DNA from: Marthasterias glacialis
Lineage: Eukaryota > Echinodermata > Asteroidea > Forcipulatida > Asteriidae
Reading direction: 5' to 3'
Length of the DNA: 64,000 bases
Assembly: GCA_911728455.2 (NCBI GenBank)
Contig: OU452232.1
Coordinates: 7,617,226 to 7,681,225 of the forward strand
Shown here: positions 11,301 through 20,215 of the stretch, in pieces
How positions within the stretch are numbered: position 1 is the first letter of the stretch
How the letters are laid out: every line of letters starts with the position of its first letter
The notes under the pieces: generated by a model
The model's input: only the letters and a program-made list of their open reading frames with translations
The model's database searches: none
Told to the model about the DNA's origin: nothing
Position numbers and translations under genes: made by a program

Positions 11301-11781
11301 TCTTCTTGGTCACGTGACTTTCACGCTCATTTTGTATTGCGCCCTCTGTTGAGTGTAACTGTTGGAGCTTCTTAAGCTTCCCATTATTTTAATTGGTGGG
11401 TAGACAGGTAGCGAAAACTAAAACTTAAACAATAAAAAATAAACAATAACTTAGTCTTCTCGTCATAGCAGGTGGCTAAAAATAAATTTGATCTAGTTTG
11501 TATGCGACTAAGCGGTCATTTTTATTTATTTATTTATTGTTATTGTTATTATTATCTTAATTTGATGTATTGCGTAGAAAATAAACTATTCATCAAATTG
11601 GGCATCATATTGAAACACTGACATTGGTATTGCTTCATTTTTAACAGACCTGCTGGCACCACCTGCGTATTCGCTTGATGCGGACTTGCCGCCTACCTAC
11701 GATGACGTCATATCAGGGAAGGCTGATGAATTAGAACACGGTGCAAGTTTTACGAGAGATGATATATCAATGAGTACATAG
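6250..11781 (+). CDS. Gene 2: four-helix membrane protein with PPxY tail, complete, six exons
   Basis: Exons 6250-6441, 6671-6751, 7526-7627, 9447-9578, 10979-11057 and 11648-11781 join to 239 codons plus TAG. The start ATG has a good context (aaagATGGC). A splice-like acceptor (tcttatacag) ends at 6235, so an upstream non-coding exon is likely. Helices fall at about residues 25-45, 53-73, 97-117 and 134-158. The N terminus is basic and polar, loops are short, and the C-terminal 80 residues are polar with APPAY (199-203) and LPPTYDDV (209-216), both PPxY motifs. Four helices with a basic linker after helix 2 (SPTRRG) suit a CD20/MS4A- or ENTREP-like tetraspan. That name is inference, because the family is weakly conserved. 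PPxY implies binding of WW-domain proteins, typically ubiquitin ligases controlling endocytosis. All introns are GT..AG; the longest, 7628-9446 and 9579-10978, hold mobile elements. Confidence 0.85.
6671..6751 (+). CDS. Gene 2 exon 2 (end of helix 2, basic loop)
   Basis: 27 codons, phase 0 at both ends. The acceptor has a long T tract ending in ttcag, and the donor is ACG|gtgaga. It completes helix 2 (YIVATSVGL) and gives a basic cytoplasmic loop (SPTRRGLAECNLKYMKRT). Confidence 0.85.
7526..7627 (+). CDS. Gene 2 exon 3 (helix 3)
   Basis: 34 codons, phase 0 at both ends, acceptor ttatcatag and donor gtaagt. It encodes helix 3 (CTLGIMFVLAVMIVELIGLF) and the acidic start of the loop before helix 4 (REPVDEE). 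Confidence 0.85.
8056..8331. repeat. Trinucleotide microsatellite, degenerate GAC/AAC then pure CAA
   Basis: Mixed GAC, AAC, GAT and GGC units run to about 8250, then near-pure CAA to 8327. It lies in gene 2 intron 3. It yields long homopolymer-like open frames in all phases on both strands, which are artefacts. Confidence 0.9.
8384..8530. mobile_element. Fragment of a dispersed inverted-repeat element
   Basis: The run ggtataaagatggtcat, gcccttgaagtatttatg, ttttgagaaaagagta and tctcgcgagacc occurs in the same order as at 57320-57490 (gcataatggtataaagacgg, cccttgaaatatttctg, ttttgagaaaggagtaaa). I recall this as a common echinoderm repeat style. No termini were recognised. Confidence 0.5.
8944..9131. 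mobile_element. MITE with TTAA target duplication, copy 1
   Basis: AGGGGCTGTGTCATCA at the left matches the inverted right end tgacgacacagcccct. TTAA flanks both sides (8940-8943 and 9132-9135). The interior is GC-richer and non-coding. A second copy is at 42076-42282 and a right-end fragment at about 10733-10758. It lies in gene 2 intron 3. Confidence 0.8.
9447..9578 (+). CDS. Gene 2 exon 4 (helix 4)
   Basis: 44 codons, phase 0 at both ends. The acceptor is cattttctttttaaaag and the donor GAG|gtggga. It encodes a Trp/Cys-containing loop (TKGWTC) and helix 4 (IHLILLGVGVITVLVTIGGVV), then the start of the tail. Confidence 0.82.
9949..10595. mobile_element. Inverted-repeat element with 5-bp target duplication and an internal minisatellite
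   Basis: It begins CAGCAGTGGAA and ends TTTCACCGCTG (imperfect inverted termini), flanked by GCTTT at 9944-9948 and 10596-10600. The right half aligns with 61830-62107 over about 270 bases (aaaatgttacattt, gaaaaggggcttgttta, ttggcca/caaaagtgcccccta). The left half has been replaced or expanded by a GC-rich tandem array. It lies in gene 2 intron 4. Confidence 0.7.
9970..10258. repeat. 25-bp GC-rich minisatellite
   Basis: About eleven units of ccacggggccccaggggtac followed by ggggg, with length and base variants. Each unit holds the palindrome GGGGCCCC. Open frames through it (Gly/Pro/Arg-rich) are shadows of the repeat. Confidence 0.9.
10979..11057 (+). CDS. Gene 2 exon 5 (tail linker)
   Basis: 79 bases, phase 0 in and phase 1 out (G|AC, Asp). 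The acceptor is tttaccccatcag and the donor gtaagc. It encodes a Ser/Asn/Gln-rich linker ending in INYAMNP. Length and phases match gene 1 exon 3258-3348. Confidence 0.85.
11648..11781 (+). CDS. Gene 2 exon 6 (PPxY tail, stop)
   Basis: The acceptor is tcatttttaacag. After the split Asp codon it encodes 43 residues and stops at TAG 11779-11781. PPAY and PPTY lie ten residues apart, the second in the strong WW-ligand context LPPTYDDV. The end is acidic and serine-rich with no membrane segment. Confidence 0.87.
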
Positions 11782-12310
11782 CAACGAGCGAACTCTGGGG
11801 GGGGGGGGAGTTCTAAGATCTCCCTGTACTGGATGGATTATACATCAGTCTCTTGATTATCATTATTTTGTAAAGACCTTGTTTTGGTCCCAATCTAACA
11901 TTATGCCCTACAGTCTTACCATGGAATTAACATCCATGTCTTTACCCAGCTGGATAAAGTTAACTCAACTCATGGCATCGATTGACCAAGCTTCGTCCTA
12001 AATGCACTCATAGAAAAGACACTTACCTGTTGACGACAAGTCACCGACTGTTTCCAGGGCTCTTCAAAACATCCTTGCTCTATGGTCAAAACAGCTAGAA
12101 CTGAGTGGTCGACTTGAGCTGGTGTTGAATTCAACCTGATGGCATCTAGTCCTAGTGGCATCCTGGATTGTTCAAGTAATCAACTATGGTGGTAGAAGTG
12201 TAACAGTTTTAATACAAAATGTGTATCATCAAGTCCTTCCACTCCGCCCGTTACACTGATGACATTTTGCAGTAGCTCAAACGCAAGACTTAATAGTCTG
12301 GTGGCTTTAA
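11782..12310. other. Gene 2 3' UTR and spacer
   Basis: The sequence begins with the short 3' flank of gene 2, including a G10 run near 11800-11810. No AATAAA was seen close to the stop. No gene or repeat was recognised in the remainder. Confidence 0.4.
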
Positions 12311-12312
12311 AT

Positions 12313-12530
12313 CAAAGATTATAGAGCGCTGTAGGCGCAAGATGGGGAACTATGGCTGAAATGTGAAATCTCACTGGTCGCCATTTCGGCAAGTGACTCT
12401 ATTGATTCAACACTGATACGCGCGGGCCAGTGTACACAATCAATTATGGCAAACACAGCATTCACTTGCCGAAATGGCGCCCAAGCGTATTTCACTTTCC
12501 AACAGTAGATAAAGGCCCAGTTCTTCACTT
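12313..12530. mobile_element. Truncated copy of the CCAAAGATTATAG element
   Basis: From caaagattatagagcgctgt to acagtagataaaggcccagt it aligns along its length with the intact element at 43409-43670, including the internal inverted pair gccatttcggcaagtg / cacttgccgaaatggc. The right terminal inverted repeat is missing. Confidence 0.75.
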
Positions 12531-12934
12531 CACTGAGAGTAGTCAGGTGTACACCCGGCAGAGGGCGTGTTAATGTTCTGCCATGGTTTTTATTGTACGG
12601 CAGTGAAAAGAACAGCTGTCGACTGGACAGACGGACAGCATATTAGCATAATAATGTAGCTGTAATGCTAGTTTGTCTTTTCTTTTCTATTTGACCGTAC
12701 AGGTAGAATTTGACGTTGATTGGGTCTTTGAGTCGTGGGCGTCTTAAAAGGGTACAAATAATATAAGATATAGTAGAAAACTAGCTAACAGGAAACACCA
12801 TAATGCAGAAATAATGTACGCATAAAGGATTTGTGACGTCCGGTGTCATAGGGTATTCCGTCCTAGGGTAATGTGTCCACAATACGGTAAATTAACGTGG
12901 GCTGGAGGAGTTTATTTAAAAGAGGGCGCTATCA

Positions 12935-13335
12935 GGAGATAGTACACAATTCGCTGTATGCCCGCACAGAATCTCCTACCGGACAGAATCTTCTTCCACA
13001 CCGGCATGAGCAGTCCAGTGTGGTTTATGAGTGGCAACATGTCATCCAGGGAGATTAACCTGTATGGGCATGTCCATCTCATCGGCACTATCTGCATTCC
13101 AGTGTGGCTGTGAGTGGCAACATGTCAGCCAAGGGCTGCATGCAATAATGCCAGGAGCTGCAGGGGGCTCCATTATTGGTGACTCTGGAAAATATTTCCC
13201 TTCAATGACATGGACTGTTGATAACATCTATTGTAAAAGAAATCCTGTAATGTCACGTATTTCCTTTCTTCCAAATGACTGCTTTATATCTGTAGACAAC
13301 ACAAAAAGAGGAATGGAAAATCCAGTTTGATGCAT
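12935..13335. other. Unassigned region with an internal direct repeat
   Basis: A block of about 38 bases containing agtggcaacatgtca and the preceding tccagtgtgg occurs twice (about 13014 and 13100). Short open frames on both strands cross the region but are broken by stops. It could be a decayed mobile-element gene; I cannot name it. Confidence 0.3.
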
Positions 13336-13501
13336 CTGTATTTAATAAAAACAACCAGACTGCAACATACCTACGAACAAATAGTGAACACAGCCAGGCT
13401 TGCTAACCAACATCCGTGTATACTGTAGCCTTAACCATTTATGAAAATATTGAACAGCGTTTGTATACTTTAGCAATCAATTATTTTATATGTTCGTTTA
13501 A

Positions 13502-14472
13502 AGGGACACTTCGGCCTCATATTTCTAAACATGACCATTTTTATGTACCACTTAACAAATTATGTAAGTATGCTTTTGAGAACCTTTTCGTAAAAAAAAG
13601 GTTAGTCAAGTGGCATAAGATTAACGAGAAATTGTCAAATCAATTAAAATAGATCAACGGTTAACGTATACGCTTGTCCAGTCGTCACAACAGTCAAAAT
13701 AGCGACTTCAACTGGAATGCTTAAGCTAGCCGCAAATTCGGGAGGCCGGTCAGCCGCGCAATCCCTGAACCAACGTCTTTTGTAGCAACGGGCTGTTGAC
13801 TCGCTACAGCCCCACGGATACAGTGATCGAGCCACGGTCCATTACCCGGACTCTCAATTTCCATCATTATTGATAGCTTGGATCCACGCTTGAATATAAT
13901 GTCCACTTTCGTTATTTATTCACGGACATTTGCAAACAATCCGATTTTTATTTCCAGTAAAAGATTTTGAAACGGGTGGAAATACAACTAACTGATTAAT
14001 CAGGTGAGTTGTCGGTTTCAGGGGCGGATCCAGGATTTTCCAAACGTGGGGGGGGCGTGAAATTTACCTATCAAGCAGCAAATGGTGATTGAAGGCAAGT
14101 TGTGGCGACTGCAAGCGCGTAGCGCGAAACCCTAACAGCGTGAGGTCCAGTGAACATTATGGAAAGTTTAAATCTCATTGCAAGTGGGCGGGATGGTATC
14201 TTGATTTTTTTTTCGGAAACAAAAATAGGGGGCGTGCGCCCCTCACGCCCCCCCCCCGATCCGCCCCTGGGTTTCAAATTTTTGAAACAGATAAGTCACT
14301 TGCTAGTCACGTGACCCTTGTTCTTTGAAATAACCACAAAATAGGCCAGATTTGGGGCTTATTTGTAGTGGATGTTTACATTCTACTTTTGGACGCTCTT
14401 TCTATTCATGCTTGGGTGAATAATATTTATTTTACCGCCCCCAAAATCGCCCATCGAGGCCGAAGTGTACCG
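13502..14472. mobile_element. TTAA-flanked inverted-repeat element
   Basis: The left end AGGGACACTTCGGCCTC is matched by the inverted right end GAGGCCGAAGTGTACCG. TTAA sits at both borders (13498-13501 and 14473-14476). No open frame suggests a transposase, so it is probably non-autonomous. A second element is nested at 14019-14269. Confidence 0.7.
14019..14269. mobile_element. Nested inverted-repeat element CAGGGGCGGATC
   Basis: CAGGGGCGGATCCAGG at the left is matched by gatccgcccctg at the right. GGTTT is duplicated at 14014-14018 and 14270-14274. CAG ends and a 5-bp duplication match the element at 9949-10595. The interior has ggggggcgtg/cacgcccc inner arms and no gene. Confidence 0.78.
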
Positions 14473-14476
14473 TTAA

Positions 14477-15620
14477 TAGTAAGTCAAACCTCTAATTTGT
14501 GGCTATCACAAATACTTACATGCAATTGAAATATCATATTTTGTCAAACTGTGAATTCACACGCATTATAGTTAGTGACAATATTGGGTTATAAATATAC
14601 AAAGGTCAACACAAATATAGTTACATTTCTATGCAATTGTTAGGATTTACAATAATGTGTAAATATATGAATATAATATACGATTAAATATATTTAATAT
14701 AGATATTATTCTATATAGATATAGGTACAATCATTTCTTTGAATACACGATTATTACTTGAATAAATGATACAATGATACAATGACGATTACAAGAGTAT
14801 TTATCTAACGTCAAATTACCAGAGGTTATAATTACGTATAATATTTTTTACAAACAACAGATGAAAGAAGAAAATGTGAACAACTCAACAAATATTACTG
14901 TATACAGCACTTTGAAGAAAATACAGGGCGATGTGGTGCACATTGTAGAAATTTCATTTCAGTGATATATTAAAAAATAACAACGAAATGATCCAAAGAG
15001 ACGACTGAACTGTCGTGTAGGTAACGTGTATATTTTGTATTGTTTTTGTTTTCTTCAAAATTACTATTTAATAATATAGTTGTATATTATCGTCAAGGAA
15101 ATGGCACTATTTATATAAGTAGAAACATTGAAGTATATTTCAGTATACTCAGAATTTATTAAATAATTACAACATTTCATAGAAAACGGGGCTTGCTAAA
15201 AGACAGGGAAACTGCTAAATTAGGAGACAAAATATCACAAATAAATATATTTGTTTTTTCCTCAGCTTACCATTCACAATCGGTTTTCTGCCAGGGTTCT
15301 AAAGATTACTTGAACCCCAAAAAGTAAAAGCTTTGGAATAAAAAAAATTAAAAACACAAGTGCCGGTAAAATTGAGTTAATACTTTCAAGATGAGCTATC
15401 AGTAATCAATACAGATATAGGAGATGGTCTGGGAATTTCACGTGCACCTTCTGTTACATGGCAGACTATGCAGCACAGATACAGCTTTCGTCTATAGCCT
15501 AACCAAACACACACGGTCCATTAAATCTTAAAACTAATACAAGTCATAGGTGAGGTAAAATGCTATCAAGCATTTAGTCCGTTAGCAGCAACATACATCA
15601 GCACTTTACTGGAGCTGCAA
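14477..15620. other. AT-rich spacer
   Basis: Very AT-rich sequence (notably 14640-14770 and 15040-15180) without recognisable genes or structured repeats. Confidence 0.5.
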
Positions 15621-15624
15621 TTTT

Positions 15625-15792
15625 TAAAAGTAACTAAGCACGACAACATTATGCTTACCAGAATAAGCTTTACCAGTCAGCATTAACATGTCACATGTGT
15701 TATATATGTGACGGGTATCCTGCTCACTTTTGCTTAGCATAAACAAAATTAAGCAATATTTCTGCTTAAGCAGCTCTCTGAAATTGGACCCC
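15625..15792. mobile_element. Dispersed 'aagcac / gcttaagcagct' element, copy
   Basis: taactaagcacgacaacattatgcttaccag ... gtatcctgctcac(t)tttgcttagca ... gcttaagcagctctctgaaattgg matches the fuller copy at 21420-21595 and the copies at 37978-38130. The right end is preserved; the left end is worn. Confidence 0.65.
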
Positions 15793-15799
15793 AATAGAC

Positions 15800-16440
15800 C
15801 TTATGTATACATGACGTCATTTGAGTAGGGCGCCCTCGGCTAGAGGTCAAAAGAAGGTAGCTCATTGGCTCATCCTGTGTGCCGCGCGTACAAAGCTTTG
15901 CGTTTTCCATTGTTTCACCATCGTTTTACTTCTAAGATGGCGGTGTGGTGCATAGAAGGTCTATAGACATTTCCATTGTTGACAAACAAACCACGCTGGT
16001 TGGCATGGACGGCCAAATGTAGCAAAACATTCAAGTCTTGTTGACAGACGTTGTGACCAAATTCAACATTTTTGCAACTTTCTTTTTAAAGAAAATACAT
16101 CCATTAAAGGTTGGTTTGTTTCCAACAAATTTTGAACAATTTTTGAATATTTGTGTAACATATTTGCAAACTGTGGTTATCTGTTTTTGCTTTGCATTCA
16201 TGGCTCCTCGTAGTTTCTCCTTGGTTGGCAAAAATTCGGGCTGTGACGTTGCAAAAGAAAGGTCTATTGAAAAATGTAAACGTGCGCGCGCGTACTTATA
16301 GCGCGCACGTTTACGTCGTGCAGTGTGGCATTGAAGAGACGCACATTGTGATGCCCACGTGCAGTGTGATGTAGCCAACGCTGTAATTGGTCAATAATTA
16401 TGTATGGGGCGGGGCTTAATGGATGGGTCTATTAGAATTT
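15800..16440. other. GC-richer repeat-like block with a perfect hairpin
   Basis: Bounded roughly by ccaatagacc (left) and gggtctattag (right), possibly weak inverted termini. At 16276-16314 a perfect 14-base-arm inverted repeat, gtaaacgtgcgcgc with an 11-base loop, could form a stable hairpin. No gene is supported. Confidence 0.4.
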
Positions 16441-16576
16441 TTAAAGATAAGACTGAAACTTTACCCCATGCAAACGAACTCGTCAAAAAAAAAGTTTGGC
16501 TCAACGGAATAACCAACTCTAACAACCATCCCTCTATCAGTGAAAAAGAATAAACAAGACATAATTTGCCAATGTT

Positions 16577-16780
16577 TTAGGCCGCTTGGATGGCTTCGTG
16601 GGGTGTTGTCTTCTTGGGACGCCCACTTCGTGGTCTGTATTTAAATCACAGGAACTTGAACTTCAGTTTGGAGACGGTACTGGGGCTCACTCCAAATAAT
16701 GCTGCAACCTGCTTCATGAGAACACCAACTTCAACCTGCCCTATAGCAAGGGTCTTCTTGAGATTGGATAAACGTGGCAT
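16577..16780 (-). pseudogene. Tc1/mariner transposase remnant, N-terminal DNA-binding part
   Basis: On the minus strand, ATG at 16780 opens a frame starting MPRLSNLKKTLAIGQ and continuing VAALFGVSPSTVSKL, the first helix-turn-helix of Tc1-type transposases. After an in-frame TGA the same frame continues YRPRSGRPKKTTPHEA, the GRPR-like linker typical of the family, then meets TAA. The catalytic DDE part is absent downstream. This is a dead fragment with one internal stop and a truncation. Confidence 0.78.
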
Positions 16781-17606
16781 GATAATATTTAGAGTAGACA
16801 ACAAAATTACCACTTTGAGAAAGGGAGCAATACCACTGCTTGTGAGACTGAAGTGTTACAGTGCTTGAACATGAATGGCTGCATATTTGGCACATTCTGT
16901 TTTAGACCTCCCTTCAGTTATAACAAAGTTGCTGAGCTCCCAAATAAGTGATTGCTACAAAAGTGGTCTCGTTGTTAAGAGGAAGGAATAAGCCCTCCCA
17001 TTTCTTTCTACTATGATACAAACAAATCACAAATAACCGAAATAATAGGCAATCGAAAAACAAATTACAAACTTGTTTTGCGTGTCCGATAATGCGGACA
17101 CAACTAAAAGCTCAAGCATGACTGAGCGACAGGTTGGGTATTGCTGGCTCGTCGTTTCCATTTTAAGTTTGGTTTCTCCCTCCATGATTGCTAGTAGTCT
17201 AGTCCCCCGAGGAAGGGGTGGAAGTTTCCCCTCTTGTCCCCAACAAACGAGGTCTAAAATGCACAAATTATTGTTTCCTAACATAAAATGGCCCGCAAAT
17301 TATGTCTATCCCCCGCTTACCCCCCCCCCCCCCCCAAAAAAAAGTGGGGTTTAGTTACTTGCCTATAGTCATTGATATCATCGGCGGTTCGCAACTAACT
17401 TTACAGGGACAAAAGGGAACTCGGATTCCATGGAATGGACGCAAACTCGGATTAGGACTCCCCTTCGGACAAAGTCTCAAAACCCAGACGAAGCCTCAAA
17501 CTCGGACTCGGTCAACAGTGACTCGACCATACACAGCACTGCTCGGAGTTGAAAAAAAAGGGTTTCTCAGATTCGAAAAAAAGCTCATTTATGCACAACG
17601 AATTGT

Positions 17607-18674
17607 TTAAACATGTGACATCTGTGATACATTCCCGCTGGTTCGCCTCGTCGTGCCGACTGCCGTGAGTGTAGTAAGTCTCGTGGTCCCCTGCCCACGT
17701 CGAAAGCGCCGCTTATTGCACATAAACTGGAACAGGCAACAGTGCTTGCGGTGCTTCGAGCTCATGATGAAAATAATCCATGGGTTTGTACAGGAATTGG
17801 TGAGCCCCATCAGAAAACTGATGATCCTAAGATAGTCCATGGGCGACGGGTATTCTTCTATGTACGTCATTTCCTGCGAAGCGTAGGCTTTCAAGTGGAG
17901 ATGAACAAAATGCGGTAACCAAAATAACCCAAACAGAACTGTGATAAATAAGACAATCAGAGCGAGTCGCTTCCGTAGTCGACTCTGCTGAGCGTGACTC
18001 TCTGAGTTGCCGAACTGCTCGATGCTTTTCAAAAGCGAGTGAGCGATGCGGACGTAGTAGCCCGCAACTATATTCAAAGGTATGACGTAGCCCAGTACAA
18101 AACGCACGGTAACGAAGGCCTGCTTAACCGTGATGTCTTTGGGAAGCTGGTTGCAGAAATGGGCTTCCGGCGAGTATTTTGTGAAAATAAAGGCTGGGAT
18201 AGCGAGGAGCAGGGAGGTGCTGACTACCACTGCCGCAGCGCAGAGGCTATTAGCTGAACAGGAACCCCTCCTCCTGCGGGTTTCAATGCCTCGGACAATG
18301 GCGAGGTACCTCTCTCGGCTCAAGGCTGCCAGAGAGAAAACACACATGCTCTGCCCTGCATCTTCTACAAAAGACTTTAATTTGCATGTGAACTCATTCG
18401 ATTCCCATTTCGGATTTAATTCCTTTTCGATGAACAGAGGGGCGGTACTGAGGATGTACAACAAATCCCCAACTGTGAGGTTGATAATCAGAATGTTGGG
18501 CGGGTTGCGGAGTTTCTTGTGCCTCAACACGATGTATATGATACTCAGATTGCCGAGTATTCCAAATATACTGAATATCGCAACGCCGATGGGGCCAGTC
18601 TTTCTATCCGGAGACGAAACGAACCAAGTATGGTTCTCATAGTAATAAGAATCCATGTCGAAGGAGCTATCCAT
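17607..18674 (-). CDS. Rhodopsin-class peptide G-protein-coupled receptor, intronless CDS
   Basis: 355 residues in one exon, a normal length for class A receptors. The N terminus has one sequon (N14-H-T). Helix 1 carries GN (N42), helix 2 NLTVGD (D70), and C97 pairs with C174 of loop 2. Helix 3 ends SRERY (the D/ERY lock), helix 4 has P160, helix 5 P199, and helix 6 FWLP (251-254). Helix 7 reads NSCTNPWII, so the usual NPxxY tyrosine is isoleucine. C312-C313 are probable palmitoylation sites before a Lys/Arg-rich tail. ALSRERYLAIV and the helix 2 region resemble the bombesin, CCHamide and endothelin receptor group, so a neuropeptide ligand is likely but unproven. It acts at the plasma membrane through G proteins. 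A splice acceptor 177 bases upstream of the ATG indicates a spliced 5' leader. The long plus-strand frame opposite is a shadow. Confidence 0.93.
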   Translation of the reverse strand: MDSSFDMDSYYYENHTWFVSSPDRKTGPIGVAIFSIFGILGNLSIIYIVLRHKKLRNPPNILIINLTVGDLLYILSTAPLFIEKELNPKWESNEFTCKLKSFVEDAGQSMCVFSLAALSRERYLAIVRGIETRRRRGSCSANSLCAAAVVVSTSLLLAIPAFIFTKYSPEAHFCNQLPKDITVKQAFVTVRFVLGYVIPLNIVAGYYVRIAHSLLKSIEQFGNSESHAQQSRLRKRLALIVLFITVLFGLFWLPHFVHLHLKAYASQEMTYIEEYPSPMDYLRIISFLMGLTNSCTNPWIIFIMSSKHRKHCCLFQFMCNKRRFRRGQGTTRLTTLTAVGTTRRTSGNVSQMSHV

Positions 18675-18851
18675 TGCTCAGTAATAAACCTCAACAATGA
18701 ACCTCAATGTAGCCCACAGGTGTTGCTGATGTTCATTCTTTCTTGCCATATAAGTCTTTTTTTCCTCCTCAGTGGTGGAGATCATCAAGGAAGCAGCGTA
18801 GAATCGAGTGAGGAATGTGACTGACCAGCTGCACTGAACTATTCTTTGATC
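18675..18851 (-). other. Likely 5' UTR part of the GPCR coding exon
   Basis: On the minus strand aattctttctttgtttcag ends at 18852, an excellent acceptor, followed by 177 bases to the GPCR ATG. Stops occur in frame before the ATG, so this is untranslated. The exon would run from 18851 through the receptor stop. Confidence 0.6.
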
Positions 18852-18979
18852 CTGAAACAAAGAAAGAATTATAAATCATTTTGATATCTTCTTCACAGAC
18901 GGTCTAACCAATCTACGGTCCAACGTACACGAACATTAGGCTTGGATTTCTTGTACTAAACACATGACAGTCCCACGTG

Positions 18980-19170
18980 CGAGCGGTCTGGCTCCCTACC
19001 CTTCCCAAAAGTCCATAAGCTCCCAGCTATAGCTAGCTAGTTCTTGCCTCATGGTTTATGCCTCGCTAGCCCCACGAGCCACGGCACCTGCTGTACGAGA
19101 TATTGCTTCGGGGTTTAAGTCTCGCTAGCCCCCACGCCGTGCCCCGTGCTACACGCTTTCGTTGCCCGAC
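18980..19170. repeat. Local imperfect duplication
   Basis: tcgctagccccacg...ccacggcacctgctgtacgag is followed about 60 bases later by tcgctagcccccacg...cgtgccccgtgctacacg. The two halves share the gctagcccc core and its surroundings. No gene was seen. Confidence 0.35.
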
Positions 19171-19594
19171 TCTCTTACATTCGATTTTTCCTAATTATCT
19201 ATATTTTTCCCACAATCTAAACACATCTCTCTTGTTAACCCGGTACTCATGTATAATTGTAAAATTGCAGTAATTAACTTTTATACGGCTTCAAAGATCA
19301 TGTGATTTATACGAACCCAAAATCTGGTTCGGACAAATCACGTGAGCTTAATGTTGAATGCTCGAAAACGGCTAAATTTGATTGTTTCTTTTATGGACCG
19401 TTCTTCTCTACTTCTGGAAGACCAGTGTATAATGTGTAGCTCAAATAGCCTATCCTATCTGCTCAACAAAACCCATTGACTGTTTTGACTAGTCGAACTT
19501 TCAGACGCGTTCGAATGAAAAACTGCGGAGCTTTTAAAAGGACATATTACGTGGGAAAAAAAATTGCCCCCTAAATACACGCTGAAAACACAAA

Positions 19595-19632
19595 ATCCAA
19601 GATGGCCGCCAAACATGGCGGCCATTTTGAAT
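19595..19632. repeat. aagatggccgcc palindrome
   Basis: aagatggccgccaaacatggcggccatttt is an inverted pair about a short loop. A related but split pair, ggccatcttgg / aaaatggccgcc, lies at 31857-31884, so the motif belongs to a dispersed repeat. The flanking 19500-19760 has no gene. Confidence 0.5.
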
Positions 19633-20112
19633 TCCCCAAAGCATTTCCAAATCTTCGTCGAACAAAAAAATCTCTGTTCGAACAAAGATTGTTTTCCTTC
19701 GAACGGAGATGTTTTAAAAAATGTTTTGTTCACCAGCGTACCTTTCAAAGCTCCCTAAAAACGCACCCACCCACACACATGGTTGATTTAGAAAGGTTGG
19801 CACCCCGGGTTCCCGAGCTTGCTCCTAGTTGTTGGCAAGGACACAATGACACAATGCGTCAAGTCCGTCTTTAGAGCTCAAAAAGTATCCTTTTGGTGCC
19901 CACCAGGATCTGTGTCATAATTATCATGTTGAAGGAACCGCTGTTTGCATTATGACATTCTAAGATTCTCAGGCAAACAACTTCGCCATACAGGCAGGAC
20001 TTCATCAAACGGTCGTTGATAAGACATTTTTCGATGACTTCGAAGAGCAAACAAGAAGAAAAATCGTACTGTTTAAGTAGTAAAAAAAAAGTAAGCAGTA
20101 TCATGTACTTAC

Positions 20113-20215
20113 CTTTCGTAACACAATCATAAGTTTTGGAACCGGAATCTTGAAAAGCCCAAAAGGGAATGCACTGCCCGACTAAGACATTGTTTTATGT
20201 TTGAATTTGTACTGC
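20113..20215 (-). other. Candidate non-coding leader exon of the GPCR
   Basis: On the minus strand the sequence ends at a near-perfect donor, acgaaag|gtaagtac, after about 100 bases without a useful ATG frame. A ctgcag at 20213-20218 could be an acceptor, or this may be a first exon. It is the closest good donor upstream of the GPCR acceptor at 18852. Transcript data are lacking. Confidence 0.35.

Noticed and set aside
18130-18642. 170-codon plus-strand frame
   Set aside because: Antisense of the GPCR coding sequence, with no domain of its own.
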